IMG/VR virus record: IMGVR_UViG_3300021373_000330 | Location: 1-23,935 of that record | Direction: 5' to 3' (one strand) | DNA length: 23,935 bases | Source: a virus | Part shown: positions 13,142 to 20,847 of the stretch, in pieces | How positions within the stretch are numbered: the first letter of the stretch is position 1 | How the letters are laid out: each line of letters opens with the position of its first letter | The notes under the pieces: model-generated | Databases searched by the model: none | The model's input: the letters and a program-made list of their open reading frames with translations, nothing else | What the model was told of the DNA's origin: nothing | Position numbers and translations under genes: made by a program

Positions 13142-13350
13142 TGATTACTTTTAAGCAACAAAGCTATCCTTGGGATGATGACAGACAACACATGCCCACT
13201 GAGAGAGTAGAGATGTCAACCCATGATGAGATAGACTGTCGTGATCTTGTGGATTTTTTTTCTAGGTTTGCTAAAGCATTGGGGTATTCGCCTACCAGTG
13301 TGTACGTAGCTTTTGAAGAATACTTAGTAGACCATAAAAAGGTAAAATAA
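13141..13350 (+). CDS. Small hypothetical protein (69 aa)
   Basis: Coupled to the previous gene by TAATG and placed one base before nrdB. It is polar at the start (SYPWDDDRQHMPTERVEMS) with an amphipathic helix DCRDLVDFFSRFAKALGYSP and an acidic helical end. A position between nrdA and nrdB is where some phages and bacteria keep glutaredoxin-like or NrdI proteins. This protein lacks a CXXC pair, so it is neither by sequence. Function unknown. Confidence 0.65.
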   Translation: MITFKQQSYPWDDDRQHMPTERVEMSTHDEIDCRDLVDFFSRFAKALGYSPTSVYVAFEEYLVDHKKVK

Positions 13351-13351
13351 T

Positions 13352-14323
13352 ATGAGCTTATTAGATACTAGAGATTACTACAAACCATTTGACCATCCTT
13401 GGATGTTCGACTACTACTCACAGCAGAATCAAATGCACTGGTTCCCTGAAGACGTACCGCTGCACAATGACGTTAAAGACTGGCAGAACATGACGGAGCA
13501 GGAGAAGAACCTGCTGACTCAGATATTCCGATTGTTTACACAGTCCGACGTAGACGTAGGTTCTGGGTACGTAGACAGGTACATGAGGATATTTAAGAAG
13601 CCTGAAGCACGTATGATGATGTCTAGCTTTGCCAACATGGAAAGCATACACCAACACGCCTACAGTCTTCTATTGGACACCGTAGGGATGCCAGAGGTGG
13701 AGTATAAGGCGTTTGCAGAGTACGAGGCTATGGCTGACAAGCATGAGTACATCGACTCTGTACGTGTCGCTAAGGGCGATAAACAGTCCATTGCTAAGGC
13801 ACTGGCTATCTACTCTGGGTTTACTGAAGGTCTACAGTTGTTTTCTAGCTTTATCATCCTGCTTAACTTCCCAAGGTTCGGTAAGATGAAAGGCATGGGA
13901 CAGATTATTACGTACAGCATACGTGATGAGTCTCTGCACGTTGAAGCAATGACTAAGCTGTTCAGGGAGTTTATTCAGGAGAACATTGACATCTGGACTG
14001 ATGACTTCAAGAAGGAGATCTATGAAGCCTGTAGGACTATGGTGGAACTAGAGGATAGATTCCTAGACCTAGTGTTTGAGCAGGGTGACATAGAAGGACT
14101 GACCAAGAAGGAGATGCAGAAGTACATCAGGTACATTGCAGACCGTAGGTTGCTACAGTTAGGTCTAAAGCCCAACTACAACGTCAAGGACAACCCTCTG
14201 GGCTGGTTAGACGAGGTACTAGGGGTAGAACACCAGAACTTCTTTGAAGGCCGTGCAACGGCTTATATGAAGGCTGGGCTACGGGGTGACATGCAGAAGG
14301 TTAAATTTGCTAATGTAGCTTAA
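13352..14323 (+). CDS. nrdB: Class I ribonucleotide reductase, beta (radical) subunit
   Basis: Holds the di-metal site and tyrosyl radical that start catalysis in the alpha subunit. All ligands align by spacing with E. coli NrdB: D66, E97 and H100, with radical Tyr Y104, then E159, E193 and H196 (E. coli D84, E115, H118, Y122, E204, E238, H241). Because both metal-binding glutamates and the tyrosine are kept, this is an ordinary Tyr-radical enzyme, not a metal-free variant. Its 323 residues are shorter than in E. coli (376). The C-terminus LRGDMQKVKFANVA should dock in NrdA. AAGG lies about nine bases before the ATG. It is the last gene of the rightward operon, followed by a terminator hairpin. 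Confidence 0.95.
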   Translation: MSLLDTRDYYKPFDHPWMFDYYSQQNQMHWFPEDVPLHNDVKDWQNMTEQEKNLLTQIFRLFTQSDVDVGSGYVDRYMRIFKKPEARMMMSSFANMESIHQHAYSLLLDTVGMPEVEYKAFAEYEAMADKHEYIDSVRVAKGDKQSIAKALAIYSGFTEGLQLFSSFIILLNFPRFGKMKGMGQIITYSIRDESLHVEAMTKLFREFIQENIDIWTDDFKKEIYEACRTMVELEDRFLDLVFEQGDIEGLTKKEMQKYIRYIADRRLLQLGLKPNYNVKDNPLGWLDEVLGVEHQNFFEGRATAYMKAGLRGDMQKVKFANVA

Positions 14324-14331
14324 AAGCTACT

Positions 14332-14360
14332 GGGGAGTCGCCTATGGCTCCCCTTCTTCT
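14332..14360 (+). terminator. Intrinsic terminator between convergent operons, possibly bidirectional
   Basis: GGGGAG (14332-14337) pairs with CTCCCC (14348-14353). Two G-T wobbles and one G-C pair can extend the stem to nine pairs around a four-base loop, and TTCTTCT follows. It lies eight bases after the nrdB stop and covers the 3' end of the leftward gene. On the minus strand the T-rich part is weaker and further off (GCTTTTAAG). Confidence 0.7.
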
Positions 14361-16105
14361 GTGCCTGATGCTGCGGTGAGTAAGCCGGGAACTACCGCTA
14401 TGTTTCTTGCAGCACCCAAATAGTCCTGTCTTGTAGGCGTAGGCTGAAACTCACCTATTCCTCTTGATACTTGAGTAATAAGGTCTTTCTTGCTTTGTCC
14501 AGTACCTGTAGTCTGGAAAGGAACGCCTGTCTTTCTTTCAATTCCTTCTCTAAAAGCCTTAGAGTCAGGGACATTACCCGCCTTCGGAACATTCCTTCCA
14601 AACATGTTATACACATAAGGCTCAGTCATTGTAATCATCTTAGAGCCTTTAGGAAACTCTAACTCAATGTCAGTTTTAGGTATAGCTGCTAGGTCATTTT
14701 TATCCAGCATTGTGTGCATCACATTACCGTCTAAATCAAACACAAACATATCCGCAACACCGCCAGCAGCTTTGGACTGCGAAACGTGGCTAGACTGTAC
14801 GACTACTTGACCGTCAAACTTATTTACAAACTTAACTTTGTTTCTATTTTCCTTGACAACATCTAGGATTTCCTGATAGATCTTTAACTGAGGCTTTGTT
14901 AGTTTGCCTCCATCTTTTAGTTTCTTTTGGTATGTCAAGTATTTCTTTAATCTATCCGAATCGTCCAAGAATCTTAAAGCTACAAAATCTTTAAGCTCGT
15001 CTACAGACTTGAACTGCTTTTTGCTGGGGTCTATCTTAGCTAACTCTTGTTTAGCTTTGTACATTCTTTTAGCTGTCTGGGAAGCTATCTTCATCCTAGC
15101 CTCCTGAGTAAGATCAGTAAATGCGTTGTTCTTTTTAATTACAAACTGAAACTTTGATGGATCTTTGGCTTTGTAGGTTTTCTTTATGTTGCCCATCAAG
15201 AAATTTTTAGTACCCTCTCCTACCCATTCTAAGTCTGATCTTCCCTTAAATCCAACATCTAGGGTGTCCTTTGTCAACGGGCCAAAATCTGAGAACGAGT
15301 AATTAGAATGAAAAGTTTTTAAAGCGTCAGGCACATCGCCTGTCTTTTGTATACCAAACAATGAAGACTGCTCTAGCTGTCCTTCAGTAAACGATGGCCG
15401 CGACCTTGCAATTTTTTCTATATCGTCTTGATGCCTGACTTCTAATCCTTTTATTCTTGCTTTTTCAGCAGTTGTCAGGTCAGCACCAGCGGCTTTCTTT
15501 GCGTACAACTCAGATATTGCGTCATTCTTTTTGATTGTGTCCCGCAACCTTACGTTAACACCCTCTCTAGCAGAGGCTCTGGCTCTAGGAGACATTGCCT
15601 CTCTAGTTGCTTTTGCTAGTGTTGAAGGCACTGCCGCTGCCATCTCAAGAGGTGCTAAACCTTTATAAAACAGAGGTAGCTCATTAGGAGCATTTTCAGT
15701 CACTCGTTGTAAAGCAGTGGAAGGAGATTTAAATAATCTTGCTGCTGGAACTACACCAGCTATCGTCGCTACGTCACTAAGGAACCCAGCAGTTCTTGGG
15801 TTTTCTCTGGCTAACCCTTCTCCATACTTGTATAGAGAGGTGTCCTGTACGGCCTCTCCTACGTCCTGTGCGGTCTCTGATATAGTCTCCTGCACTACGT
15901 CAGGCAACATACCAAACATACCTTCAAGAGCATAGTTTACGGGTGTTAATGCAGCCTCTACTGACCCAGCTACGTTACTGACACCTCTTTCAAAGTCAGT
16001 AATCTCACCAGCTTGGAACTTACGCTCTGTCTCTCTGCGGTCTTTAGCCCAATCTGTGTCAGCTATGTACTTCTTGAGAGAACTGCCGCTACGAAACTGT
16101 GCCAT
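14342..16105 (-). CDS. Large late protein, probable internal or ejected virion protein (587 aa)
   Basis: Last gene of the leftward late operon. The N-terminal 170 residues are rich in Ala, Gly and short hydrophobic stretches (for example VEAALTPVNYALEGMFGML). The centre (about 170-420) is lysine-rich and helical (TYQKKLKDGGKLTKPQL). The C-terminal part has a beta-rich segment, ADMFVFDLDGNVMHTML. I see no peptidase, lysozyme or nuclease motif. Position after the fibre, with three other large helical proteins, matches the internal core and ejection proteins of T7-like phages, which cross the host envelope ahead of the DNA. The role is inferred from context. It begins in a TAATG overlap with the previous gene, behind GAGGAAA. 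Lower GC than its neighbours in the middle part. Confidence 0.7.
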   Translation of the reverse strand: MAQFRSGSSLKKYIADTDWAKDRRETERKFQAGEITDFERGVSNVAGSVEAALTPVNYALEGMFGMLPDVVQETISETAQDVGEAVQDTSLYKYGEGLARENPRTAGFLSDVATIAGVVPAARLFKSPSTALQRVTENAPNELPLFYKGLAPLEMAAAVPSTLAKATREAMSPRARASAREGVNVRLRDTIKKNDAISELYAKKAAGADLTTAEKARIKGLEVRHQDDIEKIARSRPSFTEGQLEQSSLFGIQKTGDVPDALKTFHSNYSFSDFGPLTKDTLDVGFKGRSDLEWVGEGTKNFLMGNIKKTYKAKDPSKFQFVIKKNNAFTDLTQEARMKIASQTAKRMYKAKQELAKIDPSKKQFKSVDELKDFVALRFLDDSDRLKKYLTYQKKLKDGGKLTKPQLKIYQEILDVVKENRNKVKFVNKFDGQVVVQSSHVSQSKAAGGVADMFVFDLDGNVMHTMLDKNDLAAIPKTDIELEFPKGSKMITMTEPYVYNMFGRNVPKAGNVPDSKAFREGIERKTGVPFQTTGTGQSKKDLITQVSRGIGEFQPTPTRQDYLGAARNIAVVPGLLTAASGTEEGEP

Positions 16106-17754
16106 TACTCTGTTTCCTCTACTTCGTCTTCTTCTTCATCAAAACGAGTGTCCTGTAGGACAGACACAAGTATAGCCCTGTCTGCCCGTAGCTGTGCTGC
16201 TAATTCTGCACTTCCCCTACCCGCTTTTAGCGCCTTGTCTATGGAGTTTATCATAAGCCCTATAAACTTTTTAGTTGAAGGAGACATTGCTGCTTTAGAC
16301 GCACCGTACACTGCACTGGCAGTTGCACCTGCTGCTGCAAGATACGGAAAAACACCAGACTGCACAATGTTTGCTGCTGCGTAACCTGTGGCTACTTGGC
16401 TGGCAGGGTTTTTTGGTAAGTTCATACCCCTACGACTAAGATTCTGTCCTGCTCTGGATATTACTGTGTCAAGCTCTAATCTACGCTTCTCGTCAACAAC
16501 GTCCAATGCTCTGTATGACAGTGCTTGCTTGCGTAGTAAATCTTTTACAGCCACATCAGGCACGTTGTTTGCTATGGCATCGTGTACCGCCTCTGAGATA
16601 GCCCTACGGCCTGCCTTAGACGGTGTAGCAATGACATCCTGCTCTGATTTCTGGTCTTTCTTTAGCGCCCTGTCAAGAGCCTGACGAGCCTCTAAGACCT
16701 CTATGGCTGTGCCTTTGCCTGCTCTTTCCACAAACAAACGTAGCTGTTCTTCTATCTTACGAGCCTTGCCTTTCCTATTGTACACCTCGTCTTCAAGACC
16801 TGCCATTGCTCTTGTTCTTATGTCACTGACAAGCGCATCTAAGTCTATCTGAGGATTACCTGCTTTAGCTATGCCAGTTTTTAGCTGGTTAGCTTGTCTG
16901 CCAATGTAGTCCTCAATGACGTTAAAGTTATCAATAAATGTACTTTTAGGGTCAAACTCAGGTATGCTTGAGACAACATCAATCATCTCAATTTCATCTG
17001 CACTGGGGTCATAAGATTTCTTACTTAGCCAGCCTTTTGTGTAGGTTGTGCCTTGACCAAACCCGTCCAGAGGTTTTAGTGCCTCAGTGACAAGCTCTTT
17101 TCTTTTACCTATCTGCTGCCTGCGACCACCTCTGACCAGACCCATGCCTGTATTGGCTAGTCCTGAAGATTCTGGCAAGATAGGCTTTATTTTTGTAGGT
17201 GGTGCTACAACCGCTGCTACGTCTACTAAAGATTCAAGCTCTGTAGCTACATACGCATATTCAGGGTCTTCTTTTTTACGAGTTAGGTGCGCTGACCAGC
17301 TTTTTTGCATTGTATTTAGTACGTCTTGAGCTATCTCAGTCTCACCTAAAAGAACACCTAACTTAGCCGCTGATTCTACGCCTGTTTTAGCGTATGAGGT
17401 AATTCCTTCTACTGCTAACCCTACAGCGTCTTTTACTATAATGGGTGTTAAATCTTGAACTCCTGCAATTAAAAGATCGCCAGTGCTGCCAATAACTTCA
17501 GAAGCAGCCCTAGCAACTCCCGGCTGCATACCAGCAGCACGTTCTTCAGGTGTTCCTGACAAGGCAGACATACGTTGACCGCCACTCTCTAATGCTGCTG
17601 TAATGTTAGGCAGCATAGGGCCATCAGGCTCCTGCACAGGCTCCTCTGCCATGGCATCAAGCATCCCGGCTAGCTCATCAGCAGCATCAAAGTCTTGTGC
17701 AGCTATGGCTCTGTTGTGTGCGTCTAGTAGCTGTTGTCTAGTGTATTGAGCCAT
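16105..17754 (-). CDS. Probable internal virion/ejection protein with N-terminal helical targeting-like motif (549 aa)
   Basis: The first 35 residues contain YTRQQLLDAHNRAIAAQDF and then DAADELAGMLDAM. This short two-helix pattern (LLxAxxxAxxAxDxxAAxxLA) recurs, in my knowledge of phage proteins, at the N-termini of unrelated internal virion proteins and enzymes. A long helical body follows. A hydrophobic segment near the C-terminus (GVFPYLAAAGATASAVYGA, about 475-495) could cross a membrane after ejection. The tail, FDEEEDEVEETE, is extremely acidic. No enzymatic motif seen. The start lies six bases after the upstream stop region, with AGTAGG before the ATG. The structural role is inferred from position and build. 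Confidence 0.7.
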   Translation of the reverse strand: MAQYTRQQLLDAHNRAIAAQDFDAADELAGMLDAMAEEPVQEPDGPMLPNITAALESGGQRMSALSGTPEERAAGMQPGVARAASEVIGSTGDLLIAGVQDLTPIIVKDAVGLAVEGITSYAKTGVESAAKLGVLLGETEIAQDVLNTMQKSWSAHLTRKKEDPEYAYVATELESLVDVAAVVAPPTKIKPILPESSGLANTGMGLVRGGRRQQIGKRKELVTEALKPLDGFGQGTTYTKGWLSKKSYDPSADEIEMIDVVSSIPEFDPKSTFIDNFNVIEDYIGRQANQLKTGIAKAGNPQIDLDALVSDIRTRAMAGLEDEVYNRKGKARKIEEQLRLFVERAGKGTAIEVLEARQALDRALKKDQKSEQDVIATPSKAGRRAISEAVHDAIANNVPDVAVKDLLRKQALSYRALDVVDEKRRLELDTVISRAGQNLSRRGMNLPKNPASQVATGYAAANIVQSGVFPYLAAAGATASAVYGASKAAMSPSTKKFIGLMINSIDKALKAGRGSAELAAQLRADRAILVSVLQDTRFDEEEDEVEETE

Positions 17755-17760
17755 GTTAAC

Positions 17761-19131
17761 CTACTGGATATATTGTAAAGATCGTTGACTTGGGCCAGTT
17801 TGTTGTGGCATAGGTACTGATCCTCTGCCTATATCAAGAAGACGTACTGCCTCTGGAGTCAACAGTCCTGCTTTGACAGCCTCATCAGTCATTCTATTTG
17901 CCTGTCCAAGCTGAAACTCTGCAACCTGTTTTTCTATACGTAACATTCTTTGCAGTGTTCCTGCCTCTAACGTAGGCGTGCCTGCTTGAGCCAGTGCAAA
18001 CTCACGGTCAGCGTCTGAGAGACCAGTACCTGCACCGTATGCTTGTATAATGTCAGCAACCTTAGCTGCTCTTTCTAGTGCAAACGCCTGTGTATTTTCT
18101 AAAGTAGGTGTGTCAATACCAAAGAAAGAACCTAGCCTAGCTATTTCTACTTTTGCATTAGCTCCTAGTCCACTAAATATACCATCATCAATTAGCTGTT
18201 GCGCTCTAGCGTTTTCTGCTAAAGTATCCGATGCCTCGCCACCAGCTTTAATTGTATTAGATACTGTTTCGTTTACAAGTTTTTTCATGTCATCAGGCAT
18301 CTTACCAAAGATACCGTCTAGTTCTTGTGTTTGCACCTGTTGTGGAGCAGGCGCTAACCCTGCATCACTGGCTCTAACCCATTTACCGTCAATTAAAACT
18401 TTGTTGCCCAATACAGAGTACATCTTAGCGCCACCGCCGCCTACAGGTACAAATGCTTTTATAGTGCCTTTGTCTCCTCGCTCGACAATGTTTTTCATTT
18501 CCTCAAATGACGGAGGATTGTCGCCGTACTGCGCTTGTAAGTCTATAGGTGTAATGCCTGCTGTTGCAGCCAAAGCCTCCACAGCTTTATCATCGTCACC
18601 TCTGGTGGCTAGTTCAATCTGCCTGTTTCTAAGTTCTTTGGCAACCTCTACAAGTTCTTCAGGAGCAGCGTTTTGTATTTCTGGCCCCATTTCTAAACCT
18701 AAGTTAGCTGACAGTTCAAACAGAGCTAATCTTTGATTTTCTACTCTTTTAGCCTCTGCCTGTTTAGTTGCTAACTCTTGAGCAGCAGCTTGTCTTCCTG
18801 CTTGTATTTCTTGTATCTTACCAAGAGCATCAGCTATTTGTGAAGGTGTGCCGTATTTAGCTACAACTTCTAAACTTTTAATCTGTGCGTTAGGATCTCT
18901 AGGGTCAATGCCCTGTAACTCTGCCTGTGCTTTCTCCTGTGGACTCCTCATGTCCCTACCCATTAAGCCGCCGACATTGCGTGCCAACATACCACCAAGG
19001 CTAGCAGGAGCAGCGCCAGCGCCCGTAAGCGAACCACGCGCACCCGCTTGAGCAGAGGGAGCTTCAGTTAGAGTGGAACCAAACTCTCTTATGGAGCTTA
19101 GAAGCCCCGGACTAAATCTTAACTGTGCCAT
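17761..19131 (-). CDS. Probable internal virion protein, helical and Ala/Gln-rich (456 aa)
   Basis: Rich in Ala, Gln and Glu, with long predicted helices (GKIQEIQAGRQAAAQELATK and KVADIIQAYGAGTG) and a central short beta part around IKAFVPVGGGGAKMYSVLGN. The disordered Gly/Ala N-terminus (AGARGSLTGAGAAPASLGG) is typical of proteins packed inside capsids. Nothing suggests an enzyme. GAGGA lies before the ATG and the gene starts 10 bp after the previous stop. By order it could correspond to a core protein such as T7 gp15, but sequence similarity cannot be judged by eye. Like the next two genes it begins with MAQ. Confidence 0.65.
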   Translation of the reverse strand: MAQLRFSPGLLSSIREFGSTLTEAPSAQAGARGSLTGAGAAPASLGGMLARNVGGLMGRDMRSPQEKAQAELQGIDPRDPNAQIKSLEVVAKYGTPSQIADALGKIQEIQAGRQAAAQELATKQAEAKRVENQRLALFELSANLGLEMGPEIQNAAPEELVEVAKELRNRQIELATRGDDDKAVEALAATAGITPIDLQAQYGDNPPSFEEMKNIVERGDKGTIKAFVPVGGGGAKMYSVLGNKVLIDGKWVRASDAGLAPAPQQVQTQELDGIFGKMPDDMKKLVNETVSNTIKAGGEASDTLAENARAQQLIDDGIFSGLGANAKVEIARLGSFFGIDTPTLENTQAFALERAAKVADIIQAYGAGTGLSDADREFALAQAGTPTLEAGTLQRMLRIEKQVAEFQLGQANRMTDEAVKAGLLTPEAVRLLDIGRGSVPMPQQTGPSQRSLQYIQ

Positions 19132-19141
19132 TGGTTATCCT

Positions 19142-20179
19142 CTATAGTGCGTTTATAATCTTTTCAAACAAACTTGTGTTATCGCCTGCTGCTGCACCGC
19201 CTGCTCCTAGAACACTTGTGTACAAGTCACGTAATGCACTTGCTCTGCCTAGCTCAGTCTGTGCTAAGGCTTCCAAGCCAGAGATACCAGCTTCAGCAGC
19301 TAACCCAGCACCACCACGGCGACCTACATCAGCCAAAGATGCTATATTAATAGCTGGTGATAATGTTGACAATAGTTGCTGTTCTGGCGTTGCTTCTAGT
19401 CCAAGACCTGCACCAATGTTCTGTAACTGTGCAGCCTGTAACACAGCAGGTAAGCCAGCAGCTTGTTGACCTAAACCAAACAGACTTTGAGCAGACGCTA
19501 GGTCTTGCTGTCTTTCAGTGCCTGCTTGTCCAAGTGCTGCTAAGGCTGCTCTGTTCTTTGCTTCCTCTTGAGCCTGTGCTAGTGCAAACTGCTCAGGAGA
19601 ACCACCAAACTGTGCTGTACGTAATCCTGTACGTCCCTGAGCCTGTAGTTGCTCTTGTAATGCTATGCGTTGTCTTTCTTCTTCAGGACGCTGTACTGCA
19701 CGTATACGTTCAAATACGTCAGCTTCTCTAGCAGCCATAGGAGTCATAAAGCCTGTGAGAGCGCCTGTAACGCCGCCTAACGCCTGTTCCTGAATACCTG
19801 ATACATCTGGCCTACCTACGCCCGTATAGCTGCCTAGAAGCCCTCCTGTGATGCCTGAGAGTGCTTCTTGTCTAGCTTGCTGCTGTGGAGACAAAGTAGT
19901 ACCAAAGCCACCTTCAGGAGTGGTTGTTACACCACCAAAACCAGTAGACACTGTAAAGGGTCTAAACTCAGTAGCTGCTTGTGCTTCCTGTCCTATCTCC
20001 CTAGCGCCTGTGGCTAGACCAGAGCCTACGTCACCTAAACGGCTCAGAAGGTCATTGTAGGCTGCTATGTTAAGTCCTGTAGAAGTTAGGTCTGATAACC
20101 CACCGCTGCCTAAGAATCTAGTAAAGAAGTTACCTTGGTTATAGTCGCCTGCGTTATAATATCCTGTTCCATTCGACAT
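19142..20179 (-). CDS. Probable internal virion protein, Ala/Gly/Gln-rich (345 aa)
   Basis: First of the four large proteins after the fibre and lysis-like genes. The N-terminus is polar (YYNAGDYNQGNFFTRFLGSG). The middle has Gly-rich turns (GFGGVTTTPEGGFGTTL) and a long Ala/Gln/Glu helix (about 150-240, including RQRIALQEQLQAQGRTG). The C-terminus is Ala/Gly-rich. Hydrophobic but not transmembrane stretches could insert into a channel. This composition fits T7 gp14-like proteins, and the order suits that, but no direct similarity is claimed. GAGAG precedes the ATG. It follows the membrane-anchor protein by 12 bp. Confidence 0.65.
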   Translation of the reverse strand: MSNGTGYYNAGDYNQGNFFTRFLGSGGLSDLTSTGLNIAAYNDLLSRLGDVGSGLATGAREIGQEAQAATEFRPFTVSTGFGGVTTTPEGGFGTTLSPQQQARQEALSGITGGLLGSYTGVGRPDVSGIQEQALGGVTGALTGFMTPMAAREADVFERIRAVQRPEEERQRIALQEQLQAQGRTGLRTAQFGGSPEQFALAQAQEEAKNRAALAALGQAGTERQQDLASAQSLFGLGQQAAGLPAVLQAAQLQNIGAGLGLEATPEQQLLSTLSPAINIASLADVGRRGGAGLAAEAGISGLEALAQTELGRASALRDLYTSVLGAGGAAAGDNTSLFEKIINAL

Positions 20180-20191
20180 TGTTATCTCTCT

Positions 20192-20413
20192 CTATATCAC
20201 TAAACTTGTTATTACTGTTGCTGCTGTTGTAACTACTACAGTAACAACAAGCCATGCCAGCTTTTCCCATCTGGCTGCATGACTGTCAGCCACTTTACGA
20301 AGTTCACGTAACTCTACGATAGCTTCGCCCCAACGCTCACCACATTCTCTCTCATGTTCAGATATGCGTTCTAAGGCTTCTAAAGCTATGTCCATTTCAG
20401 TTTTGACAGTCAT
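20192..20413 (-). CDS. Coiled-coil protein with C-terminal membrane anchor (73 aa), lysis or membrane factor
   Basis: About 45 residues of charged helix (EMDIALEALERISEHERECG, then ELRELRKVADSHAARWE) with heptad Leu/Ile spacing lead into one hydrophobic helix near the C-terminus, LAWLVVTVVVTTAATVITSL. Helix plus C-terminal anchor recalls XhlA-type haemolysin/holin partners and some spanins. The position right after the small holin candidate favours a lysis role, but this is not proved. A GTG at 20425 directly follows the upstream stop and would add four residues. The ATG at 20413 with AGG about eleven bases before it is the alternative I list. Confidence 0.65.
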   Translation of the reverse strand: MTVKTEMDIALEALERISEHERECGERWGEAIVELRELRKVADSHAARWEKLAWLVVTVVVTTAATVITSLVI

Positions 20414-20425
20414 TCTTAATTTCAC

Positions 20426-20587
20426 CTATTGCTTTGCTTTACCAACTACTAAGGCGAAATACTCAAGGACTTTATATGCTTTAGCAACCATAGCATCGTC
20501 CTTGGGCGTTGGTGTCATTGCTGTTATTGCTGATGCTAGTGCAACGGCTGCTGTAGCAATGTTAAAGATGTTTAATAGTAGTTCCAT
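20426..20587 (-). CDS. Small membrane protein, holin candidate (53 aa)
   Basis: Starts at the base after the upstream stop (TAA-ATG) behind GAGGG, and its own stop TAG abuts the next gene's GTG. The product has a hydrophobic N-terminal helix (MELLLNIFNIATAAVALASA), a TPTPKDD turn and a second amphipathic helix (YKVLEYFALVVGKAKQ) with a basic end. Size, hydrophobic helix and basic tail fit a class II or III holin. Similar small proteins lie beside tail-fibre genes in marine phages I know. The endolysin is encoded elsewhere (1039-1386). The role is inferred; the coding call is firm because of the exact fit between its neighbours. Confidence 0.7.
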   Translation of the reverse strand: MELLLNIFNIATAAVALASAITAMTPTPKDDAMVAKAYKVLEYFALVVGKAKQ

Positions 20588-20845
20588 TTATCCCTCGTAT
20601 GCTTCAGCAGCGGCAATGGCTACATCTACGGTTGACATATCTTCACTGCCCCAATCGTCCAAGTCCTTCATAAACGACAAGTAGCCAGAGCTACGCATAA
20701 CGCGCTCTTTCTTCTCTGCACTGGTCATGTCGTTACAAAACTCGTTGTCATCATCAAGACAGTTTGTGATTACACTTACACCGCCTAGCATTGCTGAGTA
20801 GTCTTGTGCTTTTTGCTCGTCAGAGCGTTCTACTGATTCAGCCAT
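20588..20845 (-). CDS. Conserved small protein downstream of the tail fibre (85 aa)
   Basis: Soluble and acidic, with MAESVERSDEQKAQDYSAML at the start and KDLDDWGSEDMSTVDVAIAA near the end. The WGSEDM-type ending and the start resemble small proteins beside fibre genes in marine phages, but their role is unknown to me. A chaperone or a fibre partner is possible from position. It has an ideal ribosome-binding site, AAGGAGG, six bases before the ATG, formed by the last codons of the fibre gene. High expression late in infection is therefore likely. Confidence 0.7.
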   Translation of the reverse strand: MAESVERSDEQKAQDYSAMLGGVSVITNCLDDDNEFCNDMTSAEKKERVMRSSGYLSFMKDLDDWGSEDMSTVDVAIAAAEAYEG

Positions 20846-20847
20846 TT

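Noticed and set aside
18050-18736. 228-codon plus-strand ORF opposite the 456-residue late protein
   Set aside because: Low-complexity Ser/Ala/Pro/Cys composition typical of an antisense shadow of an Ala-rich gene; no ribosome-binding site or operon context.
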